A stretch of DNA of 64,000 bases from Acidimicrobiales bacterium AG-410-I20 (lineage in GTDB: Bacteria; Actinomycetota; Acidimicrobiia; Acidimicrobiales; MedAcidi-G1): contig QCKS01000003.1 in the NCBI GenBank assembly GCA_003215175.1, positions 29,121 to 93,120 on the forward strand. The letters run 5' to 3'. The position numbers and the translations under genes were made by a program. Below the pieces are notes generated by a model. The model searched no databases, was not told the origin of the DNA, and was given only the letters and a program-made list of their open reading frames with translations. This document shows positions 18,598 to 27,421 of the stretch, piece by piece (position 1 is the stretch's first letter; each line of letters begins with the position of its first letter).

Positions 18598-18743
18598 GTA
18601 AAGTGAGATTTACAATCAGCGACGGGAGATTCCGGCATGACGCGTTAATGCAACAGGATTGGTGTGTTGACGTTAAGACTCGGAACAGGGCCCCATATGG
18701 AGTCTTACGTACGGTCTTTGACCTGGGTCTTTCGTCGCTGATT
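18598..18743 (+). ncRNA. Multi-branched structured leader upstream of nrdJ (candidate cis-regulatory RNA)
   Basis: This lies in a 349-base gene-free stretch (18513-18861). A perfect 11-base inverted repeat, AATCAGCGACG (18614-18624) with CGTCGCTGATT (18733-18743), closes a domain holding three further helices: CAACA 18651-18655 with TGTTG 18665-18669 (outer TTAA pairs add to it), TAAGACTC 18674-18681 with GAGTCTTA 18700-18707, and GGTC-TTT-GACC 18713-18723. A hairpin GTAAA-6-TTTAC (18598-18613) abuts the closing helix. It ends 118 bases before nrdJ. I found no B12-box or other classical cobalamin riboswitch core. A named nrdJ leader class exists in the literature, but I cannot align to it. 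Strand is assigned by the nrdJ context. Confidence 0.6.
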
Positions 18744-18861
18744 TTAATTTGCTTTCTAGGGTTCCAAGATCGCAAATGAAAAAGATCTAAAATGAAAATC
18801 TTCCAAAGAACTAGTCACAGTATGAGTCGAAGGGCACCTGAAAGAAAAGGATGAGAAATAA

Positions 18862-21633
18862 ATGGAGGTAAGGACAAACCGAGGTGTTCTCGGGTTTAGA
18901 AGATATTTCACTAAAGAAGGAGAATCTCCTTACGAAACCCTTCAATGGGAATACCGGGATGCACGATTAGTTGACCATCGAGATGGATCCGTAGCTTTTG
19001 AACAAACCGGTATAGAAATCCCTTCTAATTGGTCGGTCAATGCGACCAATATTCTTGCACAGAAATATTTTCGTGGAACACTAAACACTGACGAAAGAGA
19101 ATTTTCCCTCAAACAGGTAGCTGATCGTGTTGCAGACACGATCGCTTCTTGGGGGATGAATCAGGGATACTTTGAAGATGAGTCTGAGGCGGCAGTATTT
19201 TCAGACGAACTCAAGTTTCTCATTGTTCATCAACGAGCAGCATTCAATTCACCAGTATGGTTCAACATAGGGGTAGAGGGAGTTCCCCAACAAGCTTCAG
19301 CATGTTTCATTCTTTCCGTAGAGGATGAAATGAGTTCCATTCTTAATTGGTATGTGGAAGAAGGAACCATATTCAAAGGCGGATCAGGTTCAGGAGTTAA
19401 TCTCAGTCGGATTCGTTCTTCACATGAAAAACTTAAAGGCGGAGGAGATGCGAGCGGCCCGGTTAGTTTCATGCGGGGTGCTGATGCTTCTGCAGGAACA
19501 ATCAAGAGCGGTGGGAAAACTCGACGTGCGGCCAAAATGGTCATTCTGGATGCAGATCACCCAGATATTGAAGAATTCATTTGGTGTAAGGCCTTAGAAG
19601 AAAAGAAGATGAAAGCACTTGAGAATGCTGGATTCGATATGAGCCTCAATGGAGCAGATATTCACTCTGTCCAGTTTCAAAATGCAAATAACTCTGTACG
19701 AGTAACAGATGAATTCATGGAGGCAGTGGTTTCAGACGCTGATTGGGAGCTAGTTGCGAGAACAGACGGTTCGGTCATAGACACAGTGAAAGCACGAGAT
19801 CTATTTCGTCAGATGTCTCAAGCGGCTTGGGAATGTGCTGACCCAGGTTTGCAATTTGATACAACGATCAACCGTTGGCACACCGCTTCAAATACAGGAC
19901 CAATAACCGCAAGCAACCCATGCAGCGAATATGTCCATTTAGACAATTCAGCTTGTAATTTGGCCAGTCTAAATTTGTTGACCTTTCTCGAATCAGACAA
20001 GGGATCAGGAATAGAAGCTTTTGATATAGAGGGTTTCTGTCACGCAATTGAGGTTATTTTTACTGCTCAAGACATTTTGGTTTCAAATGCTGACTATCCA
20101 ACTGAAGCGATCGGAGAGACAACCAGAGCATTTCGCCAATTAGGCATGGGATATGCAAATCTCGGCGCTTTATTGATGGCGTTAGGTCTTCCCTATAACA
20201 GCGATGAAGGACGAGAAATTTCAGCGGCTTTAACATCGCTTATGACAGGACATGCATATAGAACTTCAACTCGTCTCGCTGACCGTTTAGGACCGTTTGA
20301 AGGATTTGAAACTAACCGTGAGCCGATGTTGAGAGTTTTGGACCAACATCGTGAAGCTGCCGAACTATTAGATACGGCTAGAGCGCCGGGAGTAGGGGAA
20401 GCTGGCCGTGAAGCATGGTTTGAAGCCTGCGCCCTTGCTCAGCGCGTTGGAGTACGTAATAGTCAAGCAACAGTTCTTGCTCCTACAGGAACCATTGGAC
20501 TGTTAATGGACTGTGACACAACAGGTATTGAACCTGACTTCAGTCTTGTGAAGATGAAGCGTTTAGTGGGTGGCGGGACCATGTCAATTGTTAACCAAAC
20601 AATTCCACGCGCTTTAGAGAATTTTGGTTACACATCTGACGAATCTGAAGCGATCGTTGACTATATAAATGAAAATCAGACAGTAGTAGGAAGCCCTGAA
20701 TTAAAAGAAAACCATTATCCAGTTTTTGCTACATCCATGGGAGATAACAGTATTCATCACCTTGGGCATGTACGCATGATGGGAGCGGTTCAACCATTTT
20801 TATCGGGAGCTATCTCTAAAACATGCAACATGCCAGAAGAGGTGACAGTTGACGATGTAGAAGAACTGTACATGGAGTCCTGGAAGTTAGGTTTAAAGGC
20901 TGTAGCTATTTATCGCGACAACTGTAAATTAGGTCAACCATTGTCTACAGGAAAAAATGAGTCTAAGAGTTCAGACCCGGCAGAAGCAGTGGAAAAGATT
21001 GGTGCTTCGTTCGGGGAACCTGTTCGACGAAAGCTGCCACGTAGTCGGGCATCAAGAACATTTGAATTCCGTGTAGCTGACTGCAAAGGTTGGGCTACTG
21101 TCGGTGAGTTTGAAGATGGGTCACCTGGTGAGATCTTTCTTCGGGTTTCGAAACAAGGGTCAACAATGGCAGGGATTATGGATGCTTTTGCGATCTCTCT
21201 AAGCCACGGACTTCAATACGGAGTTCCTTTACGAGCCTATGTTGAAGCGTTCACCGGAATGCGTTTTGAGCCCGCAGGCATGACAGATGATCCTGAACTT
21301 CGTATCGCATCAAGTTTGATCGATTACCTCTTCAGGCGGCTCGCTGTTGAATATTTAACTGCCGAAGAACGAGCGGAACTTAATATTCTTACCGTTAGTG
21401 AACGTAGTGAACCTACTCTTCCTGGTGTTATAGAGGCAACAACGGACACGCGCCAAGGATCAGATGTTCCACCAGATCCACCAAGTGTCCCATCAGCAAC
21501 ACAGTTTGCCGCACAATTAGCTATGAGTTCATCGCCTGATGCCCCATTGTGTATGCAATGTGGAGTGTCTATGCAGAGAGCCGGATCATGTTATGTGTGT
21601 ACTGATTGTGGCGCTACAAGTGGGTGTTCATAA
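18862..21633 (+). CDS. nrdJ: Adenosylcobalamin-dependent (class II) ribonucleoside-diphosphate reductase
   Basis: This 923-residue oxygen-independent enzyme makes deoxynucleotides using a B12-generated thiyl radical. Family features include FNSPVWFNIG, a segment with Cys in QQASACFILS, GGSGSGVNLSRIR, NPCSEYVHLDNSACNLASLNL, the finger-loop region APTGTIG, SKTCNMP, and a C-terminal redox/zinc region near 896-920 with CMQCG and CYVCTDCG. The size matches large NrdJ proteins. A structured leader precedes it. No nrdR repressor gene is adjacent. Its stop overlaps the tdk start by one base, pairing reductase with thymidine salvage. Confidence 0.95.
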   Translation: MEVRTNRGVLGFRRYFTKEGESPYETLQWEYRDARLVDHRDGSVAFEQTGIEIPSNWSVNATNILAQKYFRGTLNTDEREFSLKQVADRVADTIASWGMNQGYFEDESEAAVFSDELKFLIVHQRAAFNSPVWFNIGVEGVPQQASACFILSVEDEMSSILNWYVEEGTIFKGGSGSGVNLSRIRSSHEKLKGGGDASGPVSFMRGADASAGTIKSGGKTRRAAKMVILDADHPDIEEFIWCKALEEKKMKALENAGFDMSLNGADIHSVQFQNANNSVRVTDEFMEAVVSDADWELVARTDGSVIDTVKARDLFRQMSQAAWECADPGLQFDTTINRWHTASNTGPITASNPCSEYVHLDNSACNLASLNLLTFLESDKGSGIEAFDIEGFCHAIEVIFTAQDILVSNADYPTEAIGETTRAFRQLGMGYANLGALLMALGLPYNSDEGREISAALTSLMTGHAYRTSTRLADRLGPFEGFETNREPMLRVLDQHREAAELLDTARAPGVGEAGREAWFEACALAQRVGVRNSQATVLAPTGTIGLLMDCDTTGIEPDFSLVKMKRLVGGGTMSIVNQTIPRALENFGYTSDESEAIVDYINENQTVVGSPELKENHYPVFATSMGDNSIHHLGHVRMMGAVQPFLSGAISKTCNMPEEVTVDDVEELYMESWKLGLKAVAIYRDNCKLGQPLSTGKNESKSSDPAEAVEKIGASFGEPVRRKLPRSRASRTFEFRVADCKGWATVGEFEDGSPGEIFLRVSKQGSTMAGIMDAFAISLSHGLQYGVPLRAYVEAFTGMRFEPAGMTDDPELRIASSLIDYLFRRLAVEYLTAEERAELNILTVSERSEPTLPGVIEATTDTRQGSDVPPDPPSVPSATQFAAQLAMSSSPDAPLCMQCGVSMQRAGSCYVCTDCGATSGCS

Positions 21634-22268
21634 TGGCTTTGCTGCGTTTCTCTTTTGGAACTATGGGATCAGGTAAAAGCACACTTGCCTTGCAGATTCA
21701 TCACAATCTGACCTCACGCGGGCTAAAGGGCATCTTATGTAGTCAATTAGACCGAGCAGACGGGAAAGTCTCTAGTGCTTTAGGCGTTTCTGCTGATGCC
21801 GTTGAAGTAGGACCGCGTCTAGACCTATACGACTTAGCTCTCGCAATGAAAGAACGTCATGGGTCCCTTGACTACATTATTTGCGACGAAGCGCAGTTCT
21901 ATCAGCCTGAACAAATAGATCAACTCGCCCGAGTGGTAGACGAATTAGATACTGACGTTTACGCCTTTGGGCTCTTAACTTCATTCCAAGGACTTTTATT
22001 TGATGGGACACGACGCCTTCTAGAGCTCGCGGATGAATCTGTGGAAGTACAGGTAGAAGCCAGATGCTGGTGTGGTTCACGAGCGACTCATAACGCTCGC
22101 CTTGTAGACGGAGTGCAGGTATATGACGGAGAATTATTAGTTGTTGATGACCCAGAGAACCATCAAGTCACCTATGAGCTTCGCTGTCGTCGACATTGGT
22201 TAGCGGGGGATAGTGGACCAGATGCGGTCAGAGTCACCGCTCATGCGGCTCAAATCCCTTCAAATTAA
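21633..22268 (+). CDS. tdk: Thymidine kinase
   Basis: The 211-residue type II thymidine kinase salvages thymidine to dTMP. The P-loop GTMGSGKST is at 9-17, DEAQFY forms the Walker B/catalytic region near 86, and a lasso/zinc region has CWCGSRATHNARLVDG, with further C and H residues near the end (LRCRRHW). I chose ATG 21633, which overlaps the nrdJ stop in TAATG; the GTG at 21606 lies inside nrdJ. The 3' end overlaps the convergent dehydrogenase-like gene by 9 bases. Confidence 0.93.
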   Translation: MALLRFSFGTMGSGKSTLALQIHHNLTSRGLKGILCSQLDRADGKVSSALGVSADAVEVGPRLDLYDLALAMKERHGSLDYIICDEAQFYQPEQIDQLARVVDELDTDVYAFGLLTSFQGLLFDGTRRLLELADESVEVQVEARCWCGSRATHNARLVDGVQVYDGELLVVDDPENHQVTYELRCRRHWLAGDSGPDAVRVTAHAAQIPSN

Positions 22269-23243
22269 TTTAGTGATCAAATCCCATAGAGCAGGATCAA
22301 CTTCAACCTCATTTGGCGGCACACGATTACTTCCGGGCAAACGCGCTCCTGGTTGACTTTCAATAACATCGGCCAATTCTTTTAATCTCTGAAGGAAGTT
22401 TTGATCGTAAGCAACAGGATCAATAACGAAATAAAACTGCCCCAGATCGTGAGGGGGTCCTTCGGGTGCTTTAAGAGGAGGTACTTCAACGCTGAGTCGT
22501 GAGCCAGTAAGGGCGCCAGCTAAAAGTTCTGCCATAAGTCCAAAGCCATACCCCTTGTACCCTCCAGCAGACAACATTGAACCTTCTAGAGCAGCTTTAG
22601 CGTCAGTTGTGGGCTCACCGTTAGCATCAACAGCCCATCCCAGAGGTATAGGCTCTCCAGCTGCTGCAGCCATTGTGATTTTGCCCATAGCGATAGCACT
22701 AGTACTGAAGTCAAATTGGAAAGCAACGCCGCCTTGGCCATCAGGTACGGCCATCGCAATTGGATTCGTTCCTAACACAGGAGTGGTGCCGCCCGGGGGG
22801 GCAACCACTGCTGAAGCATTTGTCGCTCCAATAGCTAACATCCCTGATTGAGCGAACTGTTCAGTGAAATAACCCAGTGAAGTGCACGTCTGAGAGTGCT
22901 CAATTGAATAAGCACATACACCGTTATTTCGAGCTGCTTCGAGAGCAGTAGCAAAGCCAGCAGCGAAAGCTGATTGAGCGAAACCAAAATGGCCGTCAAC
23001 TCTTACCGTTCCTGGTCGGTCAACATTAATTGTGGGTTTAACAACACCGTCAACTCGGCCACTGGCGAGTTGAAGACAGTAACTCTCCACGTAGTAAAGA
23101 CCGCAGATTCGATTCCCATTTCCTTCAGCTGTTCGAACCGCATGGGCAACTAAAGCAGCGATTCCCTCGGAAGCTCCATGTTTAATTAAAGCTTCTTTTG
23201 TAGTGATTTCTATTTCGTCAAGAGTTATTAGTGTCATTGTCAC
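22260..23243 (-). CDS. Ldh2/MDH2-family oxidoreductase homologue lacking conserved histidines
   Basis: The 327-residue protein has the malate/L-lactate dehydrogenase (Ldh2, YlbC/YiaK) fold: VDRPGTVRVDGHFGFAQSA, GTNPIAMAVP, FDFSTSAIAMGKI and GYKGYGFGLMAELLAGALTGS. These enzymes use NAD(P)H on 2-keto or 2-hydroxy acids. Two usually conserved His positions look altered: the SHG segment reads NRI near residue 47-49 and the later S-x-H segment reads SQT. It may have a changed reaction or none. The GTG start overlaps the upstream stop by 4 bases; an ATG at 23237 is the alternative. It is last of a three-gene operon. Confidence 0.75.
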   Translation of the reverse strand: MTMTLITLDEIEITTKEALIKHGASEGIAALVAHAVRTAEGNGNRICGLYYVESYCLQLASGRVDGVVKPTINVDRPGTVRVDGHFGFAQSAFAAGFATALEAARNNGVCAYSIEHSQTCTSLGYFTEQFAQSGMLAIGATNASAVVAPPGGTTPVLGTNPIAMAVPDGQGGVAFQFDFSTSAIAMGKITMAAAAGEPIPLGWAVDANGEPTTDAKAALEGSMLSAGGYKGYGFGLMAELLAGALTGSRLSVEVPPLKAPEGPPHDLGQFYFVIDPVAYDQNFLQRLKELADVIESQPGARLPGSNRVPPNEVEVDPALWDLITKLI

Positions 23244-23791
23244 TCGTTTGTAAGTAGTGATTCAGCGTCATCCAGAATTTCTTCCGAAAGAAGAAAGTTA
23301 GCAGCAATATCAGTCAAATCTTTCCAGTCGGACTTGTTCACTTGGACACCTTCAGAAAAAGCAGTAGTTAGTTTTCCGTTCGTAGGGCTATTCGCGGAAT
23401 CCTCTTCGATTAAATAAACATGTTCCACTAAAGACTCTCCGGTAGTTACTTCTGGTTCGCATGACCAGGTAAATCCGTGTGATTGTAAAAGATTTAAAGG
23501 TTCAGAAATTAATGCAAAAGAAATAGGAGGATCCCAAGTGAAACTCGAAGAATTTTCAGAAGGAATGGAATCAAGGATTTGGCTTAAGCGAAATGTTTCG
23601 TTGAGTGCCCCAAACTCGCCAGCAGCTATTTGCAGCCAACTATTTATACCGCCTCCGTTATGTACCTCACTGAAAGTAATTCTTGACGCAATCTTTTCAG
23701 CGACGCTTGCTTCGCAACCTTTTACTCGGCTTGCTCTTTGTATGAGATCATGGATTTCGCGAGGAGCTACTGAAACAATGTCATCACTCAT
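23240..23791 (-). CDS. Uncharacterised protein, possibly DUF3726
   Basis: The 183-residue cytoplasmic protein lacks a signal peptide, membrane segment or known catalytic motif. It opens VSVAPREIHDLIQRASRVKG, then has a SEVHNGGGINSWL segment, which resembles DUF3726 proteins often found beside Ldh2-type dehydrogenases; that assignment is from memory and tentative. I chose ATG 23791, which overlaps the stop of the 570-residue gene as ATGA; an in-frame start at 23842 lies inside that gene. Both ends overlap neighbours, so this is tight translational coupling. Confidence 0.6.
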   Translation of the reverse strand: MSDDIVSVAPREIHDLIQRASRVKGCEASVAEKIASRITFSEVHNGGGINSWLQIAAGEFGALNETFRLSQILDSIPSENSSSFTWDPPISFALISEPLNLLQSHGFTWSCEPEVTTGESLVEHVYLIEEDSANSPTNGKLTTAFSEGVQVNKSDWKDLTDIAANFLLSEEILDDAESLLTNE

Positions 23792-25500
23792 ACAGGCTCT
23801 TTCTCTAAATCTTCGTTGGTTCCTTTTGGCTGTTGTGGCCAAACCCAGTCATCCGATGTATCAGAACACAGCTCAGTAATTCTTGGAGCTCCTTGAAATA
23901 GAGTTACTCTGACCCAATCAGTTGACTGGGCTTTAAAATTATCCATCCCATACATAGCTAATTGAAAGCGTTGTAAATTCAGTGGGACGTGATCAAGATC
24001 GCAGACATTCTCTCTTGGTTCGCTGTAGGGGCCAGATTCTTTAACTAACCGATTTATCGCTATTCCGTGTTGCGGTGAATCTTTAAGAAACTCACTTATT
24101 TTTGTATCGTCTTCAATTTTGTTGAGGTCCTTCCTTAGTTCATTGAGTCGGAGAGCAATATCGATAGGCATCTCTCGATGCTCTGGGTCAAGAATAGAAC
24201 GTGTGGCACGACGTGGTTCTTCGGCATGGTCAGAGTAAACCCACCAAAAATATTTCGCGTTGGGGCTTTCAAGGTTTAGTTCATCCAGCCAAGAATATTT
24301 CTCAACAAACTTTTTCTTTAGATCTTTAATTGTCAGTGACAAATCAGGTAAATGAGAACTATTCACCCTAAGAAATTGATCAATTTCTTCATCACTCGTT
24401 TCATCAAGTTCCAACAATAAAGAAACAACTAACTCGTTAATCTCATCTCCTTGATGCTCTGACCAAAGATAAAGAGCATCAAATGGGTATTCATCGCTCT
24501 TTAGCAGGGAAAATTGATTTTGAATCTCAAGAATCGCAGAGGACAGTGAATCGGGACCCATCCATGGCCAGCAGTCTTCTCCGTTGAATGAAGAAAAATG
24601 TGAATAGCCCTGATCAATCCACTTTTCTAATATTTCAATCCGTTCAGCAGAACCAGGCAACTTTCTCACATTCGCTAAAGCTATTTCACGAATGCCTATC
24701 CAGGCGTTTACCTCTTCAGGGTGTTTCATTGCCCACGGCACTAGTCCAAGGCCGGTTGAATTCCCTAGACCAAAAAAGCGACACCACTCTTTGTTGAAAG
24801 CAACTGCTTTTTCTGGATTTCTGATTTGAGCACAATATTCCACGGAGTCGTAACTAGCTTCTCGGAAAAGCCATGCGGCAAGAAATTGTGCCCGGTAGGG
24901 AGCAGAAAGCGGATGTTTGGAATCAAACCCTAAAAACGAACGCATACCAAACTTTCCGTTCCCATAAAAGGCAGTACTTCTCATGATGTATCCCGCATCT
25001 CCCACTAATTCAGGATTTGGTTGAGAGCCCGAAGCGAGGTGATCTACTAAGTATTCGTAAAAGCGGACGCTACGGTTTCCGCGTGTCAAAACAAGCACCC
25101 GTGAATCAAGTCTGCTGTCTTCTTGTTTAGGAACTTCTTCGGTCAGGAAATCTAAGAGATCTTGAGTGATCTCTCCTTCTATGAGAGCAGCGGAAATTTC
25201 CCAAGCATCAGCAATGACACGATCAGTATGCTGAGATTCGTCAATGGTGGTAGTGAAAGCCACAAAATGAAAAACATGACCTTCTGCTTCAACCCGATAA
25301 ATAATACGGCCACGACCATATTCATCAAGTTCAATAGAGGACCTTGTTGCTTTCCAGTTATTAGAAGTAGCGCGCCGAATCATTGAGCGGCTAAAACTAA
25401 ACCTAGTAAGGCGAGCAGATCCCATGACAGACGGACGCATTACTTTCTCTGGTGAACGTAAAGAAAGCTCAGAATCATCCAAAATGCTTAAAAGGTTCAA
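23788..25500 (-). CDS. Uncharacterised 570-residue cytoplasmic protein, first gene of a three-gene operon
   Basis: I do not recognise this family. No signal peptide, membrane segment, P-loop or metal-binding motif is visible. The N-terminal third looks alpha/beta (YGRGRIIYRVEAEGHVFHFVAF, RVLVLTRGNRSVRFYEYLV), a central part carries MRSTAFYGNGKFGMRSF, and the C-terminal part is rich in charged helices. Tryptophan is frequent (for example SWLDELN, YFWWVYSD, DDWVWPQQP). The product reads without interruption and with normal codon use, so it is a real gene. It is divergent from the acyl-CoA dehydrogenase at 25613 across 112 bases and overlaps the next gene by 4 bases. Confidence 0.7.
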   Translation of the reverse strand: MNLLSILDDSELSLRSPEKVMRPSVMGSARLTRFSFSRSMIRRATSNNWKATRSSIELDEYGRGRIIYRVEAEGHVFHFVAFTTTIDESQHTDRVIADAWEISAALIEGEITQDLLDFLTEEVPKQEDSRLDSRVLVLTRGNRSVRFYEYLVDHLASGSQPNPELVGDAGYIMRSTAFYGNGKFGMRSFLGFDSKHPLSAPYRAQFLAAWLFREASYDSVEYCAQIRNPEKAVAFNKEWCRFFGLGNSTGLGLVPWAMKHPEEVNAWIGIREIALANVRKLPGSAERIEILEKWIDQGYSHFSSFNGEDCWPWMGPDSLSSAILEIQNQFSLLKSDEYPFDALYLWSEHQGDEINELVVSLLLELDETSDEEIDQFLRVNSSHLPDLSLTIKDLKKKFVEKYSWLDELNLESPNAKYFWWVYSDHAEEPRRATRSILDPEHREMPIDIALRLNELRKDLNKIEDDTKISEFLKDSPQHGIAINRLVKESGPYSEPRENVCDLDHVPLNLQRFQLAMYGMDNFKAQSTDWVRVTLFQGAPRITELCSDTSDDWVWPQQPKGTNEDLEKEPV

Positions 25501-25612
25501 ATCTTTTCCTTAATATCTCAATAACCGTAAGTATTAGGTACACAATTGAATCTATCCATCTTGAAGCCATTCAGAGTCAAGTTGAGCGTTACAAGAGGAT
25601 ATCCTTCAAGAT

Positions 25613-27421
25613 ATGAGCGATTACAGAACCCCATTAGATGACATTCGATTGACTTTAGATGCGATTAGCGATATTTCATCCATCTGCGATTTACCTGGAT
25701 ATGAACACGTCGACCCCGAGATGGTGGACGGCATGCTTGAAGAACTCAGCCGTTTCGTCACCGAAGTTATAGGGCCAGTTGATCGCATAGGAGATCAACA
25801 AGGATGCACTGTAGAAGACGGTGTAGTAACTCTTCCAGAAGAATTCCATACCGCATGGGACCAATTTGTAGAAGCCGGATGGAGTTCCATCTCCCAAGAC
25901 CCAGATTATGGTGGCGGCGGTTTCCCAGGAGCTATACAGACGGTAATGACGGAAATGATAGGAGCAGCTAGTAGATCTTGGTCTATGGGTCCCATGCTTA
26001 CCGTTGGTGCGATAGACGCTATACATGCCTTCGCTAACGAAGAACTAAAAGAAACTTACTTACCGAAAATGGTTGCCAGCCAATGGTCAGGAACGATGAA
26101 CCTTACAGAACCACAGGCCGGCTCTGACGTAGGAGCGCTTACCACGAAAGCAGTCCCACAAGACGATGGATCTTGGCGTATTTTCGGAACCAAAATATTC
26201 ATTACTTATGGAGAACACGAGTTATCAGAGAACATTATTCAACTTGTTCTCGCCCGCACGCCCGACAGCCCCCCAGGAACAAAAGGCATTTCCTTGTTTA
26301 TTGTCCCTAAATATATTGTCAATGAAGACGGCACTTTAGGGGAAAGAAACGATTACAAATGCCTTTCCGTTGAACACAAACTAGGACTCCATGCCAGTCC
26401 GACTTGTGTTTTGTCTTATGGAGATGCAGGAGAAGGAGCCGTCGGGTATCTCTTAGGTGAAGAACATCAAGGAATGAGGTACATGTTCAAAATGATGAAC
26501 AATGCCCGCCTTGGAGTGGGGGTAGAAGGGCTTGCCGTCTCAGAGCGATCTATACAACTGGCATCTGACTACGCCCAAGAGCGACGTCAAGGCAGAGCTG
26601 TAGGCTCTCCAGCTGGAGAACAGTCATTGATCATTGACCATGCAGATGTGCGCAGAATGCTGCTTACGATGCGGGCCTACACTGATGCCATGCGAGGGGT
26701 TCTTTACCTCAACGCCGCATGTTTAGATATCGCGAGAAATCATTCAGATGAAGATATTGCTCAAGCCGCTTCAGATCGCGCTGAACTCCTTACACCTATT
26801 TCAAAAGGATGGTGTACAGATATCGGTTGCGAAATGACATCGATAGGCATTCAGGTCCATGGCGGATATGGCTATATCGAAGAAACAGGAGCAGCTCAGC
26901 ACTTCCGAGATGCTCGGATTTCTCCCATTTATGAAGGAACTAACGGCATTCAGGCAATCGACCTAGTCGGTAGAAAAGTTCCGATGAAAAACGGGGCAGT
27001 CATTAAAGGCCTTCTTAACGAAATTCAAGAATTCGGTCAAAAATTGAATGACGCAGGTGAAGAATTTTCTTTAATTAGAGAAAATCTTGTAGAAGCTGCC
27101 GTAGCAACAGAGAAAGCAACAGACTGGATTTTCTCAAACGGAATTGAGAATCCTAATGATGTAATGGCCGGAGCTACCCCATATCTGCGAATGCTTGGAC
27201 AGTTAGTCGGAGGCTGGCTTTTGGCACGACAAGCGGTTTTTGCTCAAGAGCAGGTGCTGGCAGATAATGCGAAATTTGACAAAGAGTATTTGAACAACAA
27301 GATCGTTACTGCTCGCTTCTATGCAGAACAACTTCTACCCATAGTTGGAGCTCAACTAAATGCAGTTACCGCAGGAAGTTCAGATCTTTACGCCATGCAG
27401 GCTGAGGCCTTCTCCATCTAA
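25613..27421 (+). CDS. Long acyl-CoA dehydrogenase (DmdC/FadE5-type)
   Basis: The 602-residue FAD enzyme has an extra N-terminal segment, the core acyl-CoA dehydrogenase domains (NLTEPQAGSDVGAL, GTKIFITYGEHE, KLGLHASPTCVLSYG) and the catalytic-glutamate region YEGTNGIQAIDL near 437-448, followed by a C-terminal extension of about 150 residues. That length and domain order mark the group containing methylmercaptopropionyl-CoA dehydrogenase DmdC and mycobacterial FadE5. The substrate could be a medium or long chain acyl-CoA or methylmercaptopropionyl-CoA; no dmdB or dmdD lies nearby to settle it. Its stop overlaps the lgt start by one base. Confidence 0.85.
   Translation: MSDYRTPLDDIRLTLDAISDISSICDLPGYEHVDPEMVDGMLEELSRFVTEVIGPVDRIGDQQGCTVEDGVVTLPEEFHTAWDQFVEAGWSSISQDPDYGGGGFPGAIQTVMTEMIGAASRSWSMGPMLTVGAIDAIHAFANEELKETYLPKMVASQWSGTMNLTEPQAGSDVGALTTKAVPQDDGSWRIFGTKIFITYGEHELSENIIQLVLARTPDSPPGTKGISLFIVPKYIVNEDGTLGERNDYKCLSVEHKLGLHASPTCVLSYGDAGEGAVGYLLGEEHQGMRYMFKMMNNARLGVGVEGLAVSERSIQLASDYAQERRQGRAVGSPAGEQSLIIDHADVRRMLLTMRAYTDAMRGVLYLNAACLDIARNHSDEDIAQAASDRAELLTPISKGWCTDIGCEMTSIGIQVHGGYGYIEETGAAQHFRDARISPIYEGTNGIQAIDLVGRKVPMKNGAVIKGLLNEIQEFGQKLNDAGEEFSLIRENLVEAAVATEKATDWIFSNGIENPNDVMAGATPYLRMLGQLVGGWLLARQAVFAQEQVLADNAKFDKEYLNNKIVTARFYAEQLLPIVGAQLNAVTAGSSDLYAMQAEAFSI

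Noticed and set aside
18572..18779. Small open frames on both strands in the nrdJ leader (18384-18779 plus, 18572-18775 minus)
   Set aside because: They run through the inverted repeats and have no domain, no ribosome site and unusual composition; the region reads better as structured RNA.
18513..18861. Adenosylcobalamin riboswitch before nrdJ
   Set aside because: I looked for the B12 box (GCCACTG) and the conserved core on both strands and found neither; the helices follow a different plan.
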